This document shows, piece after piece, positions 33,206 through 41,117 of a DNA stretch of 64,000 bases. The DNA comes from Hyphomicrobiales bacterium. GTDB lineage: Bacteria; Pseudomonadota; Alphaproteobacteria; Rhizobiales; Rhizobiaceae. Both the position numbers and the translations under genes were made by a program. How positions within the stretch are numbered: the first letter of the stretch is position 1; the number at the start of each line of letters is the position of its first letter. The DNA is taken from the NCBI GenBank assembly GCA_900473185.1, contig UCKU01000031.1, positions 26,140 to 90,139 of the forward strand. Reading direction: 5' to 3'. The notes under the pieces were generated by a model. The model had not been told where the DNA came from. It saw nothing but the letters and a program-made list of their open reading frames with translations, and did no database searches.

Positions 33206-33219
33206 TTGATCTCTGTCAA
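33206..33219 (+). promoter_or_regulatory. FNR/FixK-type box ahead of the nap operon
   Basis: TTGAT-CTCT-GTCAA matches nine of ten informative bases of the FNR/FixK consensus TTGAT-N4-ATCAA. If it sits at -41.5, transcription would start near 33254, and a -10-like TACACC is present at 33242-33247. This implies a leader of about 115 bases before napE and induction under low oxygen. Confidence 0.65.
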
Positions 33220-33339
33220 GGACTGCCGGGCGAGCGTGCGATACACCATTCTCACATAGCCGATCTCCTGATCGCGAATCGCCTGCGAAAGTCGCGATAA
33301 CAGATGGAGATTGGCCGGACACGCTTAAAGGGTTATAAA

Positions 33340-33355
33340 AGTTGCGTCAGCAACT
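33340..33355. promoter_or_regulatory. Inverted repeat just ahead of napE
   Basis: AGTTGC-GTCA-GCAACT has perfect six-base arms and ends 13 bases before the napE GTG. It may be a second operator (TTGC/GCAA half-sites recall NnrR-type boxes) or a small hairpin in the leader. Confidence 0.4.
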
Positions 33356-33368
33356 CTGGGAGGACGTT

Positions 33369-33578
33369 GTGGCTCAAATCACGGATTCCATTGGAGAGTT
33401 CAGGAGGAAGCGCCGGCGGGAACTCCTGACGTTTGCCGTGCTCGCTTTCGGGATCTGGCCCGTTGTCGCTGTCGGGGTCGTCGGCGGTTATGGCTTCCTA
33501 GTCTGGATGTACCAGATCGTTAATGGGCCGCCGGGACCTCATGATGTCAAGCCCGCGCCTTCGGGCCCGGTAGAGTGA
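33369..33578 (+). CDS. napE: Periplasmic nitrate reductase accessory protein NapE
   Basis: 69 residues from a GTG at 33369, chosen because GGGAGG lies seven bases upstream; an in-frame extension to 33342 lacks a site. A basic N-terminal segment (EFRRKRRRELLTF) is followed by one transmembrane helix (AVLAFGIWPVVAVGVVGGYG) and YQIVNGPPGPHD, the usual NapE plan. NapE is a small membrane protein of uncertain role found first in the nap operons of several alpha- and gammaproteobacteria. The next gene, napF, begins 10 bases later. Confidence 0.9.
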   Translation: MAQITDSIGEFRRKRRRELLTFAVLAFGIWPVVAVGVVGGYGFLVWMYQIVNGPPGPHDVKPAPSGPVE

Positions 33579-33588
33579 GGATCGGTTC

Positions 33589-34089
33589 ATGGTTCTCTCA
33601 ACGCGCACTCGACGCGGCTTTCTGACCGGCAGGTCATCGGAAGATCTGGAAAGGATATTGCCTCCCGGAGCGACTGAAACATCCGTTCGAAGCTGTTCGG
33701 GCTGCGGCGCCTGCGTCGATGCCTGTCCCACGAAGATCATTTCGATCCGTTCGGGCGTTCCCACCGTGGATTTCCGGCTCGGGGAATGCACCTTTTGCGG
33801 CAAGTGCGCGGAACGATGTCCCGAGACTGTTTTTCCGGCCGGTTCTTCAGGCGGCTTTGCCCATTATGCTGTTATCGATGACGGGTGCCTCGCCAATAAT
33901 TACGTCGACTGTCAGGCCTGCCGCGACAGCTGTCCGGCCGGCGCCATCCGCTTTTGGCCGCGGCTCGGCGGGCCGTTCGTTCCCGAGCTCAATGCGCAGG
34001 CCTGTACGGGATGCGGCGCCTGCATTTCGGTCTGTCCGGCCGATGCAATTGCGATGAAACCCCGCCGACGGGAGGCTGCTCATGTCTGA
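33589..34089 (+). CDS. napF: Ferredoxin-type protein NapF
   Basis: 166 residues with four iron-sulfur ligand sets: CSGCGACVDACP (residues 36-47), CTFCGKCAERCP (67-78), a partial group around Cys100, 108, 111 and 115 (CQACRDSCP), and CTGCGACISVCP (139-150). NapF acts in the cytoplasm, probably loading or maintaining the cluster of NapA before export. It sits in the conserved napEFDABC order and overlaps napD by eight bases, which suggests translational coupling. Confidence 0.95.
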   Translation: MVLSTRTRRGFLTGRSSEDLERILPPGATETSVRSCSGCGACVDACPTKIISIRSGVPTVDFRLGECTFCGKCAERCPETVFPAGSSGGFAHYAVIDDGCLANNYVDCQACRDSCPAGAIRFWPRLGGPFVPELNAQACTGCGACISVCPADAIAMKPRRREAAHV

Positions 34090-34363
34090 CAACCGACACC
34101 ACGTCTCCAGTGCCGTCGTCGTCACCCGCCCGGAACTGACCGGAGATGTTGCGGCGCGACTCGCAGCGATCGAGGGGGTCGAGGTTCACGCGACCGGACC
34201 GGGCAAGATCGTCGTCGTGATCGAGGGGCCGCATTCCGGCGTGCTCGGGGAAAAGCTCATCGGCATTTCGGGGATGGACGGCGTGCTCGCCGCCCACATG
34301 GTTTTCGAACAGGCATTGGAAATGAAGGAGACAATCGATGACGACCGAACTCACGCGGCGTGA
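34082..34363 (+). CDS. napD: NapA signal-peptide chaperone NapD
   Basis: 93 residues with the ferredoxin-like NapD fold: HHVSSAVVVTRPELTGDVAA, LAAIEGVEVHATGPGKIVVV and LGEKLIGISGMDGVLAAHMV. NapD binds the twin-arginine leader of NapA and prevents early export until the molybdenum cofactor is in place. The gene overlaps napF by eight bases and napA by 26 bases, so all three are translationally linked. Confidence 0.95.
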   Translation: MSDNRHHVSSAVVVTRPELTGDVAARLAAIEGVEVHATGPGKIVVVIEGPHSGVLGEKLIGISGMDGVLAAHMVFEQALEMKETIDDDRTHAA

Positions 34364-36842
34364 TCTCCTGAAGGCGCAGGCGGCGGCGATAGCCGCTGCG
34401 ACCGCAGGCCTTGCCGCGCCCGCCTCGGCGCAGTCGGTGCCCGGCGGAGTGGCGGCACTGGAGATCAAATGGTCGAAGGCGCCTTGCCGCTTCTGCGGCA
34501 CCGGCTGCGGCGTCATGGTGGGCGTGAAGGAAAACCAGGTCGTCGCGACCCATGGCGACATGGAGGCCGAGGTCAATCGCGGCCTCAACTGCGTCAAGGG
34601 CTACTTCCTCTCCAAGATCATGTACGGCAAGGACAGGCTGACGAGCCCGCTCCTGCGCAAGCGGGACGGCGTCTACGCCAAGGACGGCGAGTTCGAACCC
34701 GTTACCTGGGAAGAGGCCTTCGACGTGATGGCGGCGCAGGCCAAGCGTGTGCTGAAGGAAAAGGGGCCGACGGCACTCGGCATGTTCGGCTCCGGCCAAT
34801 GGACCATCTTCGAAGGATATGCCGCGACAAAGCTGATGCGGGCGGGTTTCCGCTCCAACAACCTCGATCCCAATGCGCGTCACTGCATGGCTTCGGCAGC
34901 GGTGGCCTTCATGCGCACCTTCGGCATGGACGAGCCGATGGGATGCTACGACGATTTCGAGAACGCGGATGCCTTCGTGCTCTGGGGTTCGAACATGGCG
35001 GAGATGCATCCGATCCTCTGGACGCGCGTCGCCGACAGGCGGCTCGGACATGAGCATGTGAAGGTCGCGGTGCTCTCCACCTTCACGCATCGCAGCATGG
35101 ACCTTGCCGACATACCCCTGATCTTCAAGCCGGGTACGGATCTCGCGATCCTCAACTACATTGCCAACCACATCATCCAGACCGGCCGCGTCAACCAGGA
35201 TTTCGTCGACAAGCATACCAAGTTCATGAAGGGGACGACCGATATCGGCTACGGCCTGCGCCCCGATAACCCGCTCGAATTGAAGGCCAAGGGCGTGGCC
35301 GACGCCGCCAAGATGGAGCCGATCGATTTCGAGGCGTTTAAGGCGATGGTCTCCGAATATACGCTCGAGAAGGCGGTCGAGCTTTCGGGCGTCGACAGCG
35401 CCTTCCTGGAACAGCTTGCGGAACTCTACGCCGATCCCAAGACCAAGGTCATGTCGCTGTGGACCATGGGCTTCAACCAGCATGTGCGGGGCGTGTGGGC
35501 CAACCAGATGGTCTATAACCTGCATCTGCTCACGGGCAAGATTTCCGAGCCGGGCAACAGCCCGTTCTCGCTGACGGGCCAGCCGTCTGCCTGCGGTACG
35601 GCCCGCGAGGTCGGCACCTTTGCCCACCGCCTGCCGGCCGACATGGTCGTCACCAATCCGGAGCATCGCAAGCATGCCGAGGAAATATGGAAGGTGCCGG
35701 ACGGGCTGATTCCGGAGAAGCCCGGTTATCACGCCGTCGAGCAGGACCGCATGCTCCATGACGGGAAGCTGAATTTCTACTGGGTGCAGGTCAACAACAA
35801 CGTCCAGGCCGCGCCGAACACCAGCAACGAGACCTATAAGGGATACCGCAATCCGGACAATTTCATCGTCGTCTCGGACGCCTATCCGACAGTGACCGCC
35901 ATGAGCGCCGATCTGGTGCTGCCGGCGGCCATGTGGGTGGAGAAGGAAGGCGCCTACGGCAATGCCGAACGGCGCACGCATGTCTGGCACCAGCTGGTCA
36001 ATGCTCCGGGCGAAGCCCGCTCCGACCTCTGGCAGCTGGTGGAATTCTCCAAGCGCTTCACCACCGACGAGGTCTGGCCCGCCGACATTCTCGCGAAGAA
36101 CCCGGAATACAAGGGAAAGACGCTCTACCAGGTGCTCTATCAGAACGGAAAGGTGGACGAATTCCCCTTGTCGGACGTCTCGCCCGAATACGAGAACCGG
36201 GAGGCCAAGGCCTTCGGCTTCTATATCCAGAAGGGGCTGTTCGAGGAATATGCCGAGTTCGGCCGCGGGCATGGACATGATCTGGCACCCTACGACATGT
36301 ACCATCAGGTGCGCGGCATGCGCTGGCCGGTCGTCGACGGCAAGGAGACGCGCTGGCGCTACCGCGAAGGCTACGATCCCTATGTCAAGCCGGGTGAGGG
36401 GCTGAAATTCTACGGGCAGAAGGACGGCCGCGCGGTCATCCTGGCGGTGCCCTACGAACCGCCGGCCGAGTCGCCCGACGACGAGTTCAATTTCTGGCTC
36501 GTGACGGGCCGCGTCCTCGAACATTGGCATTCGGGCTCGATGACGATGCGTGTTCCCGAGCTCTACCGGGCCTTTCCCGGCGCGCGGTGTTTCATGAACG
36601 GAGACGACGCCAGGAAAATGGGTTTCAACCAGGGGGCGGAGGTGCGCATCCAGTCGCGGCGCGGCGAGATCATCAGCCGCGTGGAAATTCGCGGGCGTAA
36701 TCGAATGCCGCATGGCGTGATCTTCGTCCCGTGGTTCGACGCCAGCCAGTTGATCAACAAGGTCACGCTCGACGCCACCGACCCCATCTCCAAGCAAGCG
36801 GATTTCAAAAAATGCGCAGTCAAGATTCTTCCAGTCGTCTGA
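34338..36842 (+). CDS. napA: Periplasmic nitrate reductase catalytic subunit NapA
   Basis: 834 residues, full length. A twin-arginine leader (TELTRRDLLKAQAAAIAAAT) directs folded export. The [4Fe-4S] ligands are Cys50, 53, 57 and 85 (CRFCGTGCG, GLNCVKG). The molybdenum ligand is most likely Cys183 in DPNARHCMASA, as in other NapA proteins. Two molybdopterin guanine dinucleotides are bound by the remaining DMSO-reductase-type domains, including the C-terminal NFWLVTGRVLEHWHSGSMTM. It reduces nitrate to nitrite in the periplasm with electrons from NapB. The 3' end overlaps napB by 31 bases. Confidence 0.98.
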   Translation: MTTELTRRDLLKAQAAAIAAATAGLAAPASAQSVPGGVAALEIKWSKAPCRFCGTGCGVMVGVKENQVVATHGDMEAEVNRGLNCVKGYFLSKIMYGKDRLTSPLLRKRDGVYAKDGEFEPVTWEEAFDVMAAQAKRVLKEKGPTALGMFGSGQWTIFEGYAATKLMRAGFRSNNLDPNARHCMASAAVAFMRTFGMDEPMGCYDDFENADAFVLWGSNMAEMHPILWTRVADRRLGHEHVKVAVLSTFTHRSMDLADIPLIFKPGTDLAILNYIANHIIQTGRVNQDFVDKHTKFMKGTTDIGYGLRPDNPLELKAKGVADAAKMEPIDFEAFKAMVSEYTLEKAVELSGVDSAFLEQLAELYADPKTKVMSLWTMGFNQHVRGVWANQMVYNLHLLTGKISEPGNSPFSLTGQPSACGTAREVGTFAHRLPADMVVTNPEHRKHAEEIWKVPDGLIPEKPGYHAVEQDRMLHDGKLNFYWVQVNNNVQAAPNTSNETYKGYRNPDNFIVVSDAYPTVTAMSADLVLPAAMWVEKEGAYGNAERRTHVWHQLVNAPGEARSDLWQLVEFSKRFTTDEVWPADILAKNPEYKGKTLYQVLYQNGKVDEFPLSDVSPEYENREAKAFGFYIQKGLFEEYAEFGRGHGHDLAPYDMYHQVRGMRWPVVDGKETRWRYREGYDPYVKPGEGLKFYGQKDGRAVILAVPYEPPAESPDDEFNFWLVTGRVLEHWHSGSMTMRVPELYRAFPGARCFMNGDDARKMGFNQGAEVRIQSRRGEIISRVEIRGRNRMPHGVIFVPWFDASQLINKVTLDATDPISKQADFKKCAVKILPVV

Positions 36843-37321
36843 TCAAGGGGCGCCTGATCAAGTGGCGCACTTGGGCGATCGCGGCCGTCGCCCTTCTGAT
36901 GTTCACCGGCACCGTCACCCTGGCGCAGATGGTGCCCTCGTTGTCGGGCAACGACAACCCGATGGAGAGCAAGGAGGCGAAACCGGTTCCCAAATGGGTC
37001 ATCGATGACATGAGGAAGATGCGGAATTATCCGGACCAGCCTCCGATCATCCCGCATTCGATCGAGGGCTACCAGCTGACGGTGAACGCCAATCGCTGTC
37101 TTTCATGCCATCGACGCGAGCTGACCGAAGGCTCCGGCGCGCCGATGATCAGCGTCACGCACTTCATGACCCGCGAAGGGCAGATGCTGGCCGACGTTTC
37201 GCCCCGGCGATACTTCTGCACCGCCTGCCACGTGCCGCAGGCGGATGCGAAGCCCCTGGTGCCGAATACCTTCAAGGACATGAGCGAGCTGGGCTTCAAG
37301 CCTGCGGGAAGCGAGCAATGA
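36812..37321 (+). CDS. napB: Periplasmic nitrate reductase diheme cytochrome NapB
   Basis: 169 residues from the ATG at 36812. An uncleaved or cleaved hydrophobic leader (TWAIAAVALLMFTGTVTLAQ) is followed by two c-type heme sites, CLSCH at 96-100 and CTACH at 136-140. His82 (IPHSIEG) and His117 (VTHFMT) are the probable distal ligands. NapB receives electrons from NapC and passes them to NapA in the periplasm. It starts inside napA and its stop overlaps the napC start (ATGA), typical of tight coupling. Confidence 0.96.
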   Translation: MRSQDSSSRLIKGRLIKWRTWAIAAVALLMFTGTVTLAQMVPSLSGNDNPMESKEAKPVPKWVIDDMRKMRNYPDQPPIIPHSIEGYQLTVNANRCLSCHRRELTEGSGAPMISVTHFMTREGQMLADVSPRRYFCTACHVPQADAKPLVPNTFKDMSELGFKPAGSEQ

Positions 37322-38025
37322 TCGGCTGGATAAAGGCTATAATCCTCTGGTGCTGGCGCTTGCTGAGCACGCCGGCGGCGACACTCAGCCTGGGTTTCCT
37401 GACGCTCGGCGGCTTCGTCGGCGGCGTCATGTTCTGGGGTGCCTTCAACACTGCGCTGGAGACGACCAATACCGAGGCCTTCTGCACGAGCTGCCATGAA
37501 ATGAAAACGAACGTCTACGAGGAGCTGAGCCGCACGGTTCACTTCTCCAACCGTTCGGGCGTTCGTGCCACGTGCCCGGACTGCCATGTGCCGCATCAAT
37601 GGACCGACAAGATGGCGCGCAAGATGCAGGCGTCGAAGGAAGTCTGGGGCAAGATATTCGGGACGATCAACACGCGCGAGAAGTTTCTCGACAAGCGGCT
37701 GGAACTTGCCCAGCACGAATGGGCGCGGCTGAAGGCCAATGACAGCCTGGAATGCCGGAACTGCCATTCGATGGGCGCCATGGACCTGACGAAACAGACC
37801 GTGCGCGCCGCTGACATCCACACGCGATACCTGCTCCCGGGCAAGGCGACCTGCATCGATTGCCACAAGGGCATCGCGCATGAGCTTCCTGACATGAAAG
37901 GCGTCGATCCGGGCTGGAAGGTTCCGGCGGAGCTGATGGGCAGGAATGCCGATCCCGGCTGGCATGAGCGGGCCAAGCTCGCGGCCTATCTCGGCACGAC
38001 GGATGCGGTGACCGTCGACGACTGA
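37318..38025 (+). CDS. napC: Membrane tetraheme cytochrome NapC
   Basis: 235 residues. The start at 37318 overlaps the napB stop; an upstream in-frame extension to 37105 is rejected. One N-terminal transmembrane helix (LSLGFLTLGGFVGGVMFWGA) anchors a periplasmic domain with four heme sites: CTSCH (56-60), CPDCH (86-90), CRNCH (146-150) and CIDCH (179-183). NapC oxidises quinol and reduces NapB. It is the last gene of the operon; an imperfect GC hairpin follows near 38116-38140, but no clear T tract. Confidence 0.97.
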   Translation: MIGWIKAIILWCWRLLSTPAATLSLGFLTLGGFVGGVMFWGAFNTALETTNTEAFCTSCHEMKTNVYEELSRTVHFSNRSGVRATCPDCHVPHQWTDKMARKMQASKEVWGKIFGTINTREKFLDKRLELAQHEWARLKANDSLECRNCHSMGAMDLTKQTVRAADIHTRYLLPGKATCIDCHKGIAHELPDMKGVDPGWKVPAELMGRNADPGWHERAKLAAYLGTTDAVTVDD

Positions 38026-38158
38026 CGGCTGCCGGCTTTGCCTGATGTCGCAAGGAGGGCAGGGTGTGGGTCCGATGCTCCGCTTCTCTAACCGTCTGAA
38101 AGCAGCCTGATTTTCGCGGGCGAGGGGAACGTTTTTCCCGCGCTTGCGTTTGGTCGCC

Positions 38159-39094
38159 ATGATCCACGTGCAGCCTCTCCCGCCGCCGGCCGTCTCTCCA
38201 CGGGTTGGCAAAATCATCGAAACCGGTCGCGAGCAGATCCATATGCTCGAAAGTGGAAGCGCAGGTGAAAATCCCGTCGTGCTGCTGCATGGCTGCGGCA
38301 GTATTGCCGAGGAGGTGATGATGCCGTTTTCGGGCAGGGGCCTGCACATCATCGCGCCCGACAGGCCGGGTTACGGTTTCAGCTCGGCCCTGCCCGCCGG
38401 GGAGCGCGGCCCGCGTGGCCAGTCCTTCTGGCTGGAGCGTTTCCTGGAGGCGCTGGAGCTTGACGAGATCGTGCTGGCCGCCCATTCGATCGGGTGCGCC
38501 GCAGCGCTGCATCTGGCCGCCCGCCGGCCGGATCTCCTGAAAGGCCTGTTTCTCATCTCGCCCTGCTGCCGGCCCGTTCCCTTCAAGCCGTTCATCGTGC
38601 TGCGCAGCGCCGTGGCACCCTTCGTCGGGCCGGTCATCCGCCAGCATGTGATTGCCCGCTGGTCGTCCTATTTCCTCGGACGCGGCTTGCGCGCCTCGTC
38701 CTATCCCAATCCCGTGACGTCGGAGCTTCTCACCCTGCCGGCCCTGCATATGGTCAATGCCGCCTCGATCGCCACCATGGCCGAGGAACTCTGGGCCTTC
38801 AACGGCGACATGCAGCCGCCCGAAAGCCTGCCGGCCGATCTGCCGGTCTCCGTTCTCTTCGGGCGCGAAGACCGGATCATCGACCCCGGCTGGCATCTCG
38901 ACTGGCTCCATGAGAGGCATCCGGCGCTCACGGTCGAACTGCTCGATGGCGTCGGCCACATGCCGCACCATGTCGCGCCCGATCTGGCGGTGGCGATGGT
39001 GGGCGATCTTTTGAAGAAGACGCCGGACGATCTTGCGGGCAGGACGTCGGACGAAATCGGTGAGACGAGCCAGCCCATAATTGCGGTCGCCTAG
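38159..39094 (+). CDS. Alpha/beta hydrolase
   Basis: 311 residues. The ATG at 38159 is used; a TTG five codons upstream is possible, and neither has a strong ribosome-binding site. PVVLLHGCGSIAEEV is the oxyanion strand, the nucleophile is the Ser of AAHSIGCA, the acid the Asp of LFGREDRIID, and the base the His of DGVGHMPHH. It lies 133 bases after napC on the same strand, but nothing ties it to nitrate metabolism. The substrate is unknown. Confidence 0.87.
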   Translation: MIHVQPLPPPAVSPRVGKIIETGREQIHMLESGSAGENPVVLLHGCGSIAEEVMMPFSGRGLHIIAPDRPGYGFSSALPAGERGPRGQSFWLERFLEALELDEIVLAAHSIGCAAALHLAARRPDLLKGLFLISPCCRPVPFKPFIVLRSAVAPFVGPVIRQHVIARWSSYFLGRGLRASSYPNPVTSELLTLPALHMVNAASIATMAEELWAFNGDMQPPESLPADLPVSVLFGREDRIIDPGWHLDWLHERHPALTVELLDGVGHMPHHVAPDLAVAMVGDLLKKTPDDLAGRTSDEIGETSQPIIAVA

Positions 39095-39112
39095 CTCGGG
39101 AGGGCAGGGCGC

Positions 39113-39142
39113 AAAAAAAGGCCCGCCTGGTTAAGGCGAGCC
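39113..39142 (-). terminator. Terminator of the small minus-strand gene
   Basis: Read on the minus strand, GGCTCGCC (39142-39135) pairs with GGCGGGCC (39127-39120), with one wobble, around TTAACCA. Seven T residues (39119-39113) follow. This supports the 66-residue ORF upstream being expressed. Confidence 0.85.
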
Positions 39143-39174
39143 GAAAGTTGCTGCCCTGGTCGGGCATGGGGAAG

Positions 39175-39375
39175 TCAAACGGCGGAAAGGGCCTCGCCGG
39201 TCCGGGCCTCCGGAGCCGTGGGCCGCGGAGCAGCGTTTTCGACGGCGCGGCTTGCCTGCCGCCGGCTGGCGGTATCGAGCAGGGTGGCGAAGGAGGCAAG
39301 GCTGATCCTGTCGGCGCGCAGCATCTGGCGGATCAGCGGATCCCTCAGCATATCCGATGCGGTCATCTCATTCAT
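39175..39375 (-). CDS. Small hypothetical protein
   Basis: 66 residues from the ATG at 39375 with GGAGGACCTGCT directly upstream, a very good ribosome-binding site. A strong Rho-independent terminator stands 33 bases after the stop. The protein starts with an amphipathic helix (ASDMLRDPLIRQMLRADRIS) and continues LASFATLLDTASRRQA, ending with a Pro/Ala tail. No family is recognised, but the flanking signals make a real gene likely. Confidence 0.65.
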   Translation of the reverse strand: MNEMTASDMLRDPLIRQMLRADRISLASFATLLDTASRRQASRAVENAAPRPTAPEARTGEALSAV

Positions 39376-39460
39376 AGCAGGTCCTCCATGTCCGAACCTA
39401 TGGTAGGCGTTATTTGTAAAGAATGCATGTCAAGGTGGTGGCAAAAGCAAGGCAAGGGCG

Positions 39461-39556
39461 GCGAGTGTTCGAAGGCGGTGATGGTAATCGTCATGACTGT
39501 TCTCCTTGACCTCTCTGGCAAGATGACGCGCGAGCGGGCGCGAATTCGACAGCCGG
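39461..39556 (-). pseudogene. 5' fragment of a duplicated GST gene
   Basis: This segment aligns with 32947-33042, the leader and first codons of the intact GST gene, sharing the ribosome-binding region, the ATG (39494) and MTITITAFE. After about 11 codons (HSP) the two sequences part and the remainder of the GST is missing, although the frame stays open to 39375 or so. It is a promoter-plus-start remnant and could still be transcribed. Confidence 0.7.
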
Positions 39557-39785
39557 TGCCATTTTTCGCCATCGGTCATAAAGCAGAATGACCGTCAGCC
39601 CCGGCCGCCGAGCCGGCTCGCAGTGCGCATGGCTCTGGCCAGATCGGAGTTTTGACGGCGGCGAGCCTGTCGCGGTATAGAAGCCGGGTCTTCCGAAAAT
39701 CCCTTCCGGGTTTTCGTTCCGCCGGCAAAGCCGTGGCCGCCATCTGCTGTTGGCCTCGCACAATTTCCAACCGAGGGAGACAGGC

Positions 39786-40094
39786 ATGCGCAGGATGAAT
39801 AGCAGTGTGTTTGCATTGGCAGGTGCGGTGCTTGTAACGAACCTTGCGCCGGTATTTGCCGAGGACAAGGCGGCGGTGATCTATCGCTGCGATGACGGCG
39901 AGGGCGCCACGGCAAGCTTCGTGACCCAGCCGAGCGCGGTGTTGCTCACCACGGGCGGGCAGAGCTTCCGCCTGCCGCAGGGCATGTCCGGTTCCGGCGC
40001 GCGTTACACCGATGGGACCGTTCTGTTCTGGATCAAGGGCAACGATGCGCAGCTGGAAGCGCCTGGAAGGTCGACCAGCTGCCACGTGCAGTGA
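39786..40094 (+). CDS. MliC-type C-type lysozyme inhibitor
   Basis: 102 residues; GAGGGAGA precedes the ATG at 39786. A signal peptide (MNSSVFALAGAVLVTNLAPV) leads to an MliC/PliC beta-barrel: AVIYRCDDGEGATASFVTQP, SGSGARYTDGTVLFWIKGND, ending with TSCHVQ. The two Cys (YRCDD and SCHV) probably form the conserved disulfide. There is no lipobox, so it would be a soluble periplasmic inhibitor. Such proteins protect against host lysozyme, which fits a host-associated rhizobium. Confidence 0.85.
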   Translation: MRRMNSSVFALAGAVLVTNLAPVFAEDKAAVIYRCDDGEGATASFVTQPSAVLLTTGGQSFRLPQGMSGSGARYTDGTVLFWIKGNDAQLEAPGRSTSCHVQ

Positions 40095-40174
40095 TGCGAT
40101 GCGATGGGCAAACCGGTAGCGGTATTGCCGGCCGATCGGGAGCTGGAGAGGCCCTGCATCCGGCCCGTCACACC

Positions 40175-41035
40175 TCAAAATGCGCCCTTCAGCCCCTCCA
40201 TGACCACCCGGACGGCCGGCACATCCTTGATCTCGGCGTGGACCACCAGCCACACCTCCCGCGTCAGAGGAGCTTCGTCCTCGATCCGCCGCAGGTCATC
40301 CGCATCCGCCACCGCGAAATCCGGCAGTAACACCACACCGCCGCCGAGCCTTGCCGCCGCCGCCTGAAACTCCAGAACGGAGGAGCGGATCGCGATCGGC
40401 CGGCCGGCGGCGAGTTCGAGGAGGCGTAATTGCTGCGGCGAGGCGTTCATGCCCTCGTCATAGCCGATGAAGGTCCATTGTGCCTCTGGCACGGTTTCGA
40501 GATAGGCCTTGGATGCGTAGAGATGGAAGGCCATCTGCCCGACCTTGGTGATGGCATAATCGCCGTCTTCCGGCCGCGACATGCGGACGGCGATATCGGC
40601 CTCCCGGCGGTTCAGCGAGGCGAGGCGCTTTTCGCCGACAAGCGTGATCTCGACGCCCGGATGCGCCCGCCTGATGGCGGCGACGGGTTTTGCGAGAAGC
40701 ACGCTCGAGAGCGCTGGCGGGGCGCTGATCCTCACATGGCCACGCGTCTCCGTGGCGCTTGCCCGGCCGAGCTGCTCGATCACAGCCATCTGTTGGGCGA
40801 CGAGGGCAGCGTGTCTGGCAATCTGCTCGCCATCCGCGGTCAGGATGACGCGGCGCCCGCGGCGGTCGACGAGCTTGCGGTCGAGGCCTTTCTCAAGGGC
40901 CGCGACGCGCCGGCTGATCGTGGCATGCTCGACGCCGATCTGTCTTGCCGCGCCGAGAAAGGTTCCTGCCTGCGCCAACGCCAGGAAATGCCTCAGGTCG
41001 TCCCAGTCTATTTGTGTGAATTCTTTCCCAATCAT
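40175..41035 (-). CDS. LysR-family transcriptional regulator
   Basis: 286 residues from the ATG at 41035; an upstream GTG at 41059 would add eight residues. The winged helix is clear (IDWDDLRHFLALAQAGTFLG, then AARQIGVEHATISRRVAALE). The effector domain has PVAAIRRAHPGVEITLVGEK and ADIAVRMSRPEDGDY. It is divergent from a quinone oxidoreductase gene 82 bases away and probably controls it. TGTGTGAA and TTCACACA (41013-41062) form an inverted repeat over the start region. Confidence 0.9.
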   Translation of the reverse strand: MIGKEFTQIDWDDLRHFLALAQAGTFLGAARQIGVEHATISRRVAALEKGLDRKLVDRRGRRVILTADGEQIARHAALVAQQMAVIEQLGRASATETRGHVRISAPPALSSVLLAKPVAAIRRAHPGVEITLVGEKRLASLNRREADIAVRMSRPEDGDYAITKVGQMAFHLYASKAYLETVPEAQWTFIGYDEGMNASPQQLRLLELAAGRPIAIRSSVLEFQAAAARLGGGVVLLPDFAVADADDLRRIEDEAPLTREVWLVVHAEIKDVPAVRVVMEGLKGAF

Positions 41036-41062
41036 TGTGCGACAATAGGGAATTTTCACACA
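41013..41062. promoter_or_regulatory. Inverted repeat over the LysR start
   Basis: TGTGTGAA (41013-41020) and TTCACACA (41055-41062) are perfect eight-base arms 34 bases apart, one inside the LysR coding start and one in the intergenic region. They may be autoregulatory half-sites. Confidence 0.35.
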
Positions 41063-41117
41063 TGAGGCTACGGGCTAATTTGCTCGCATCAAGTTGCTCC
41101 ATAGAGGAAATCGACCG

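Noticed and set aside
33112..33300. 62-codon frame upstream of napE
   Set aside because: It overlaps the FNR-type box and has no ribosome-binding site, and its sequence resembles no known Nap protein.
34257..36797. 846-codon open frame antisense to napA
   Set aside because: It mirrors napA codon by codon, has no ribosome-binding site, and arises from the GC-rich codon bias; napA is certain.
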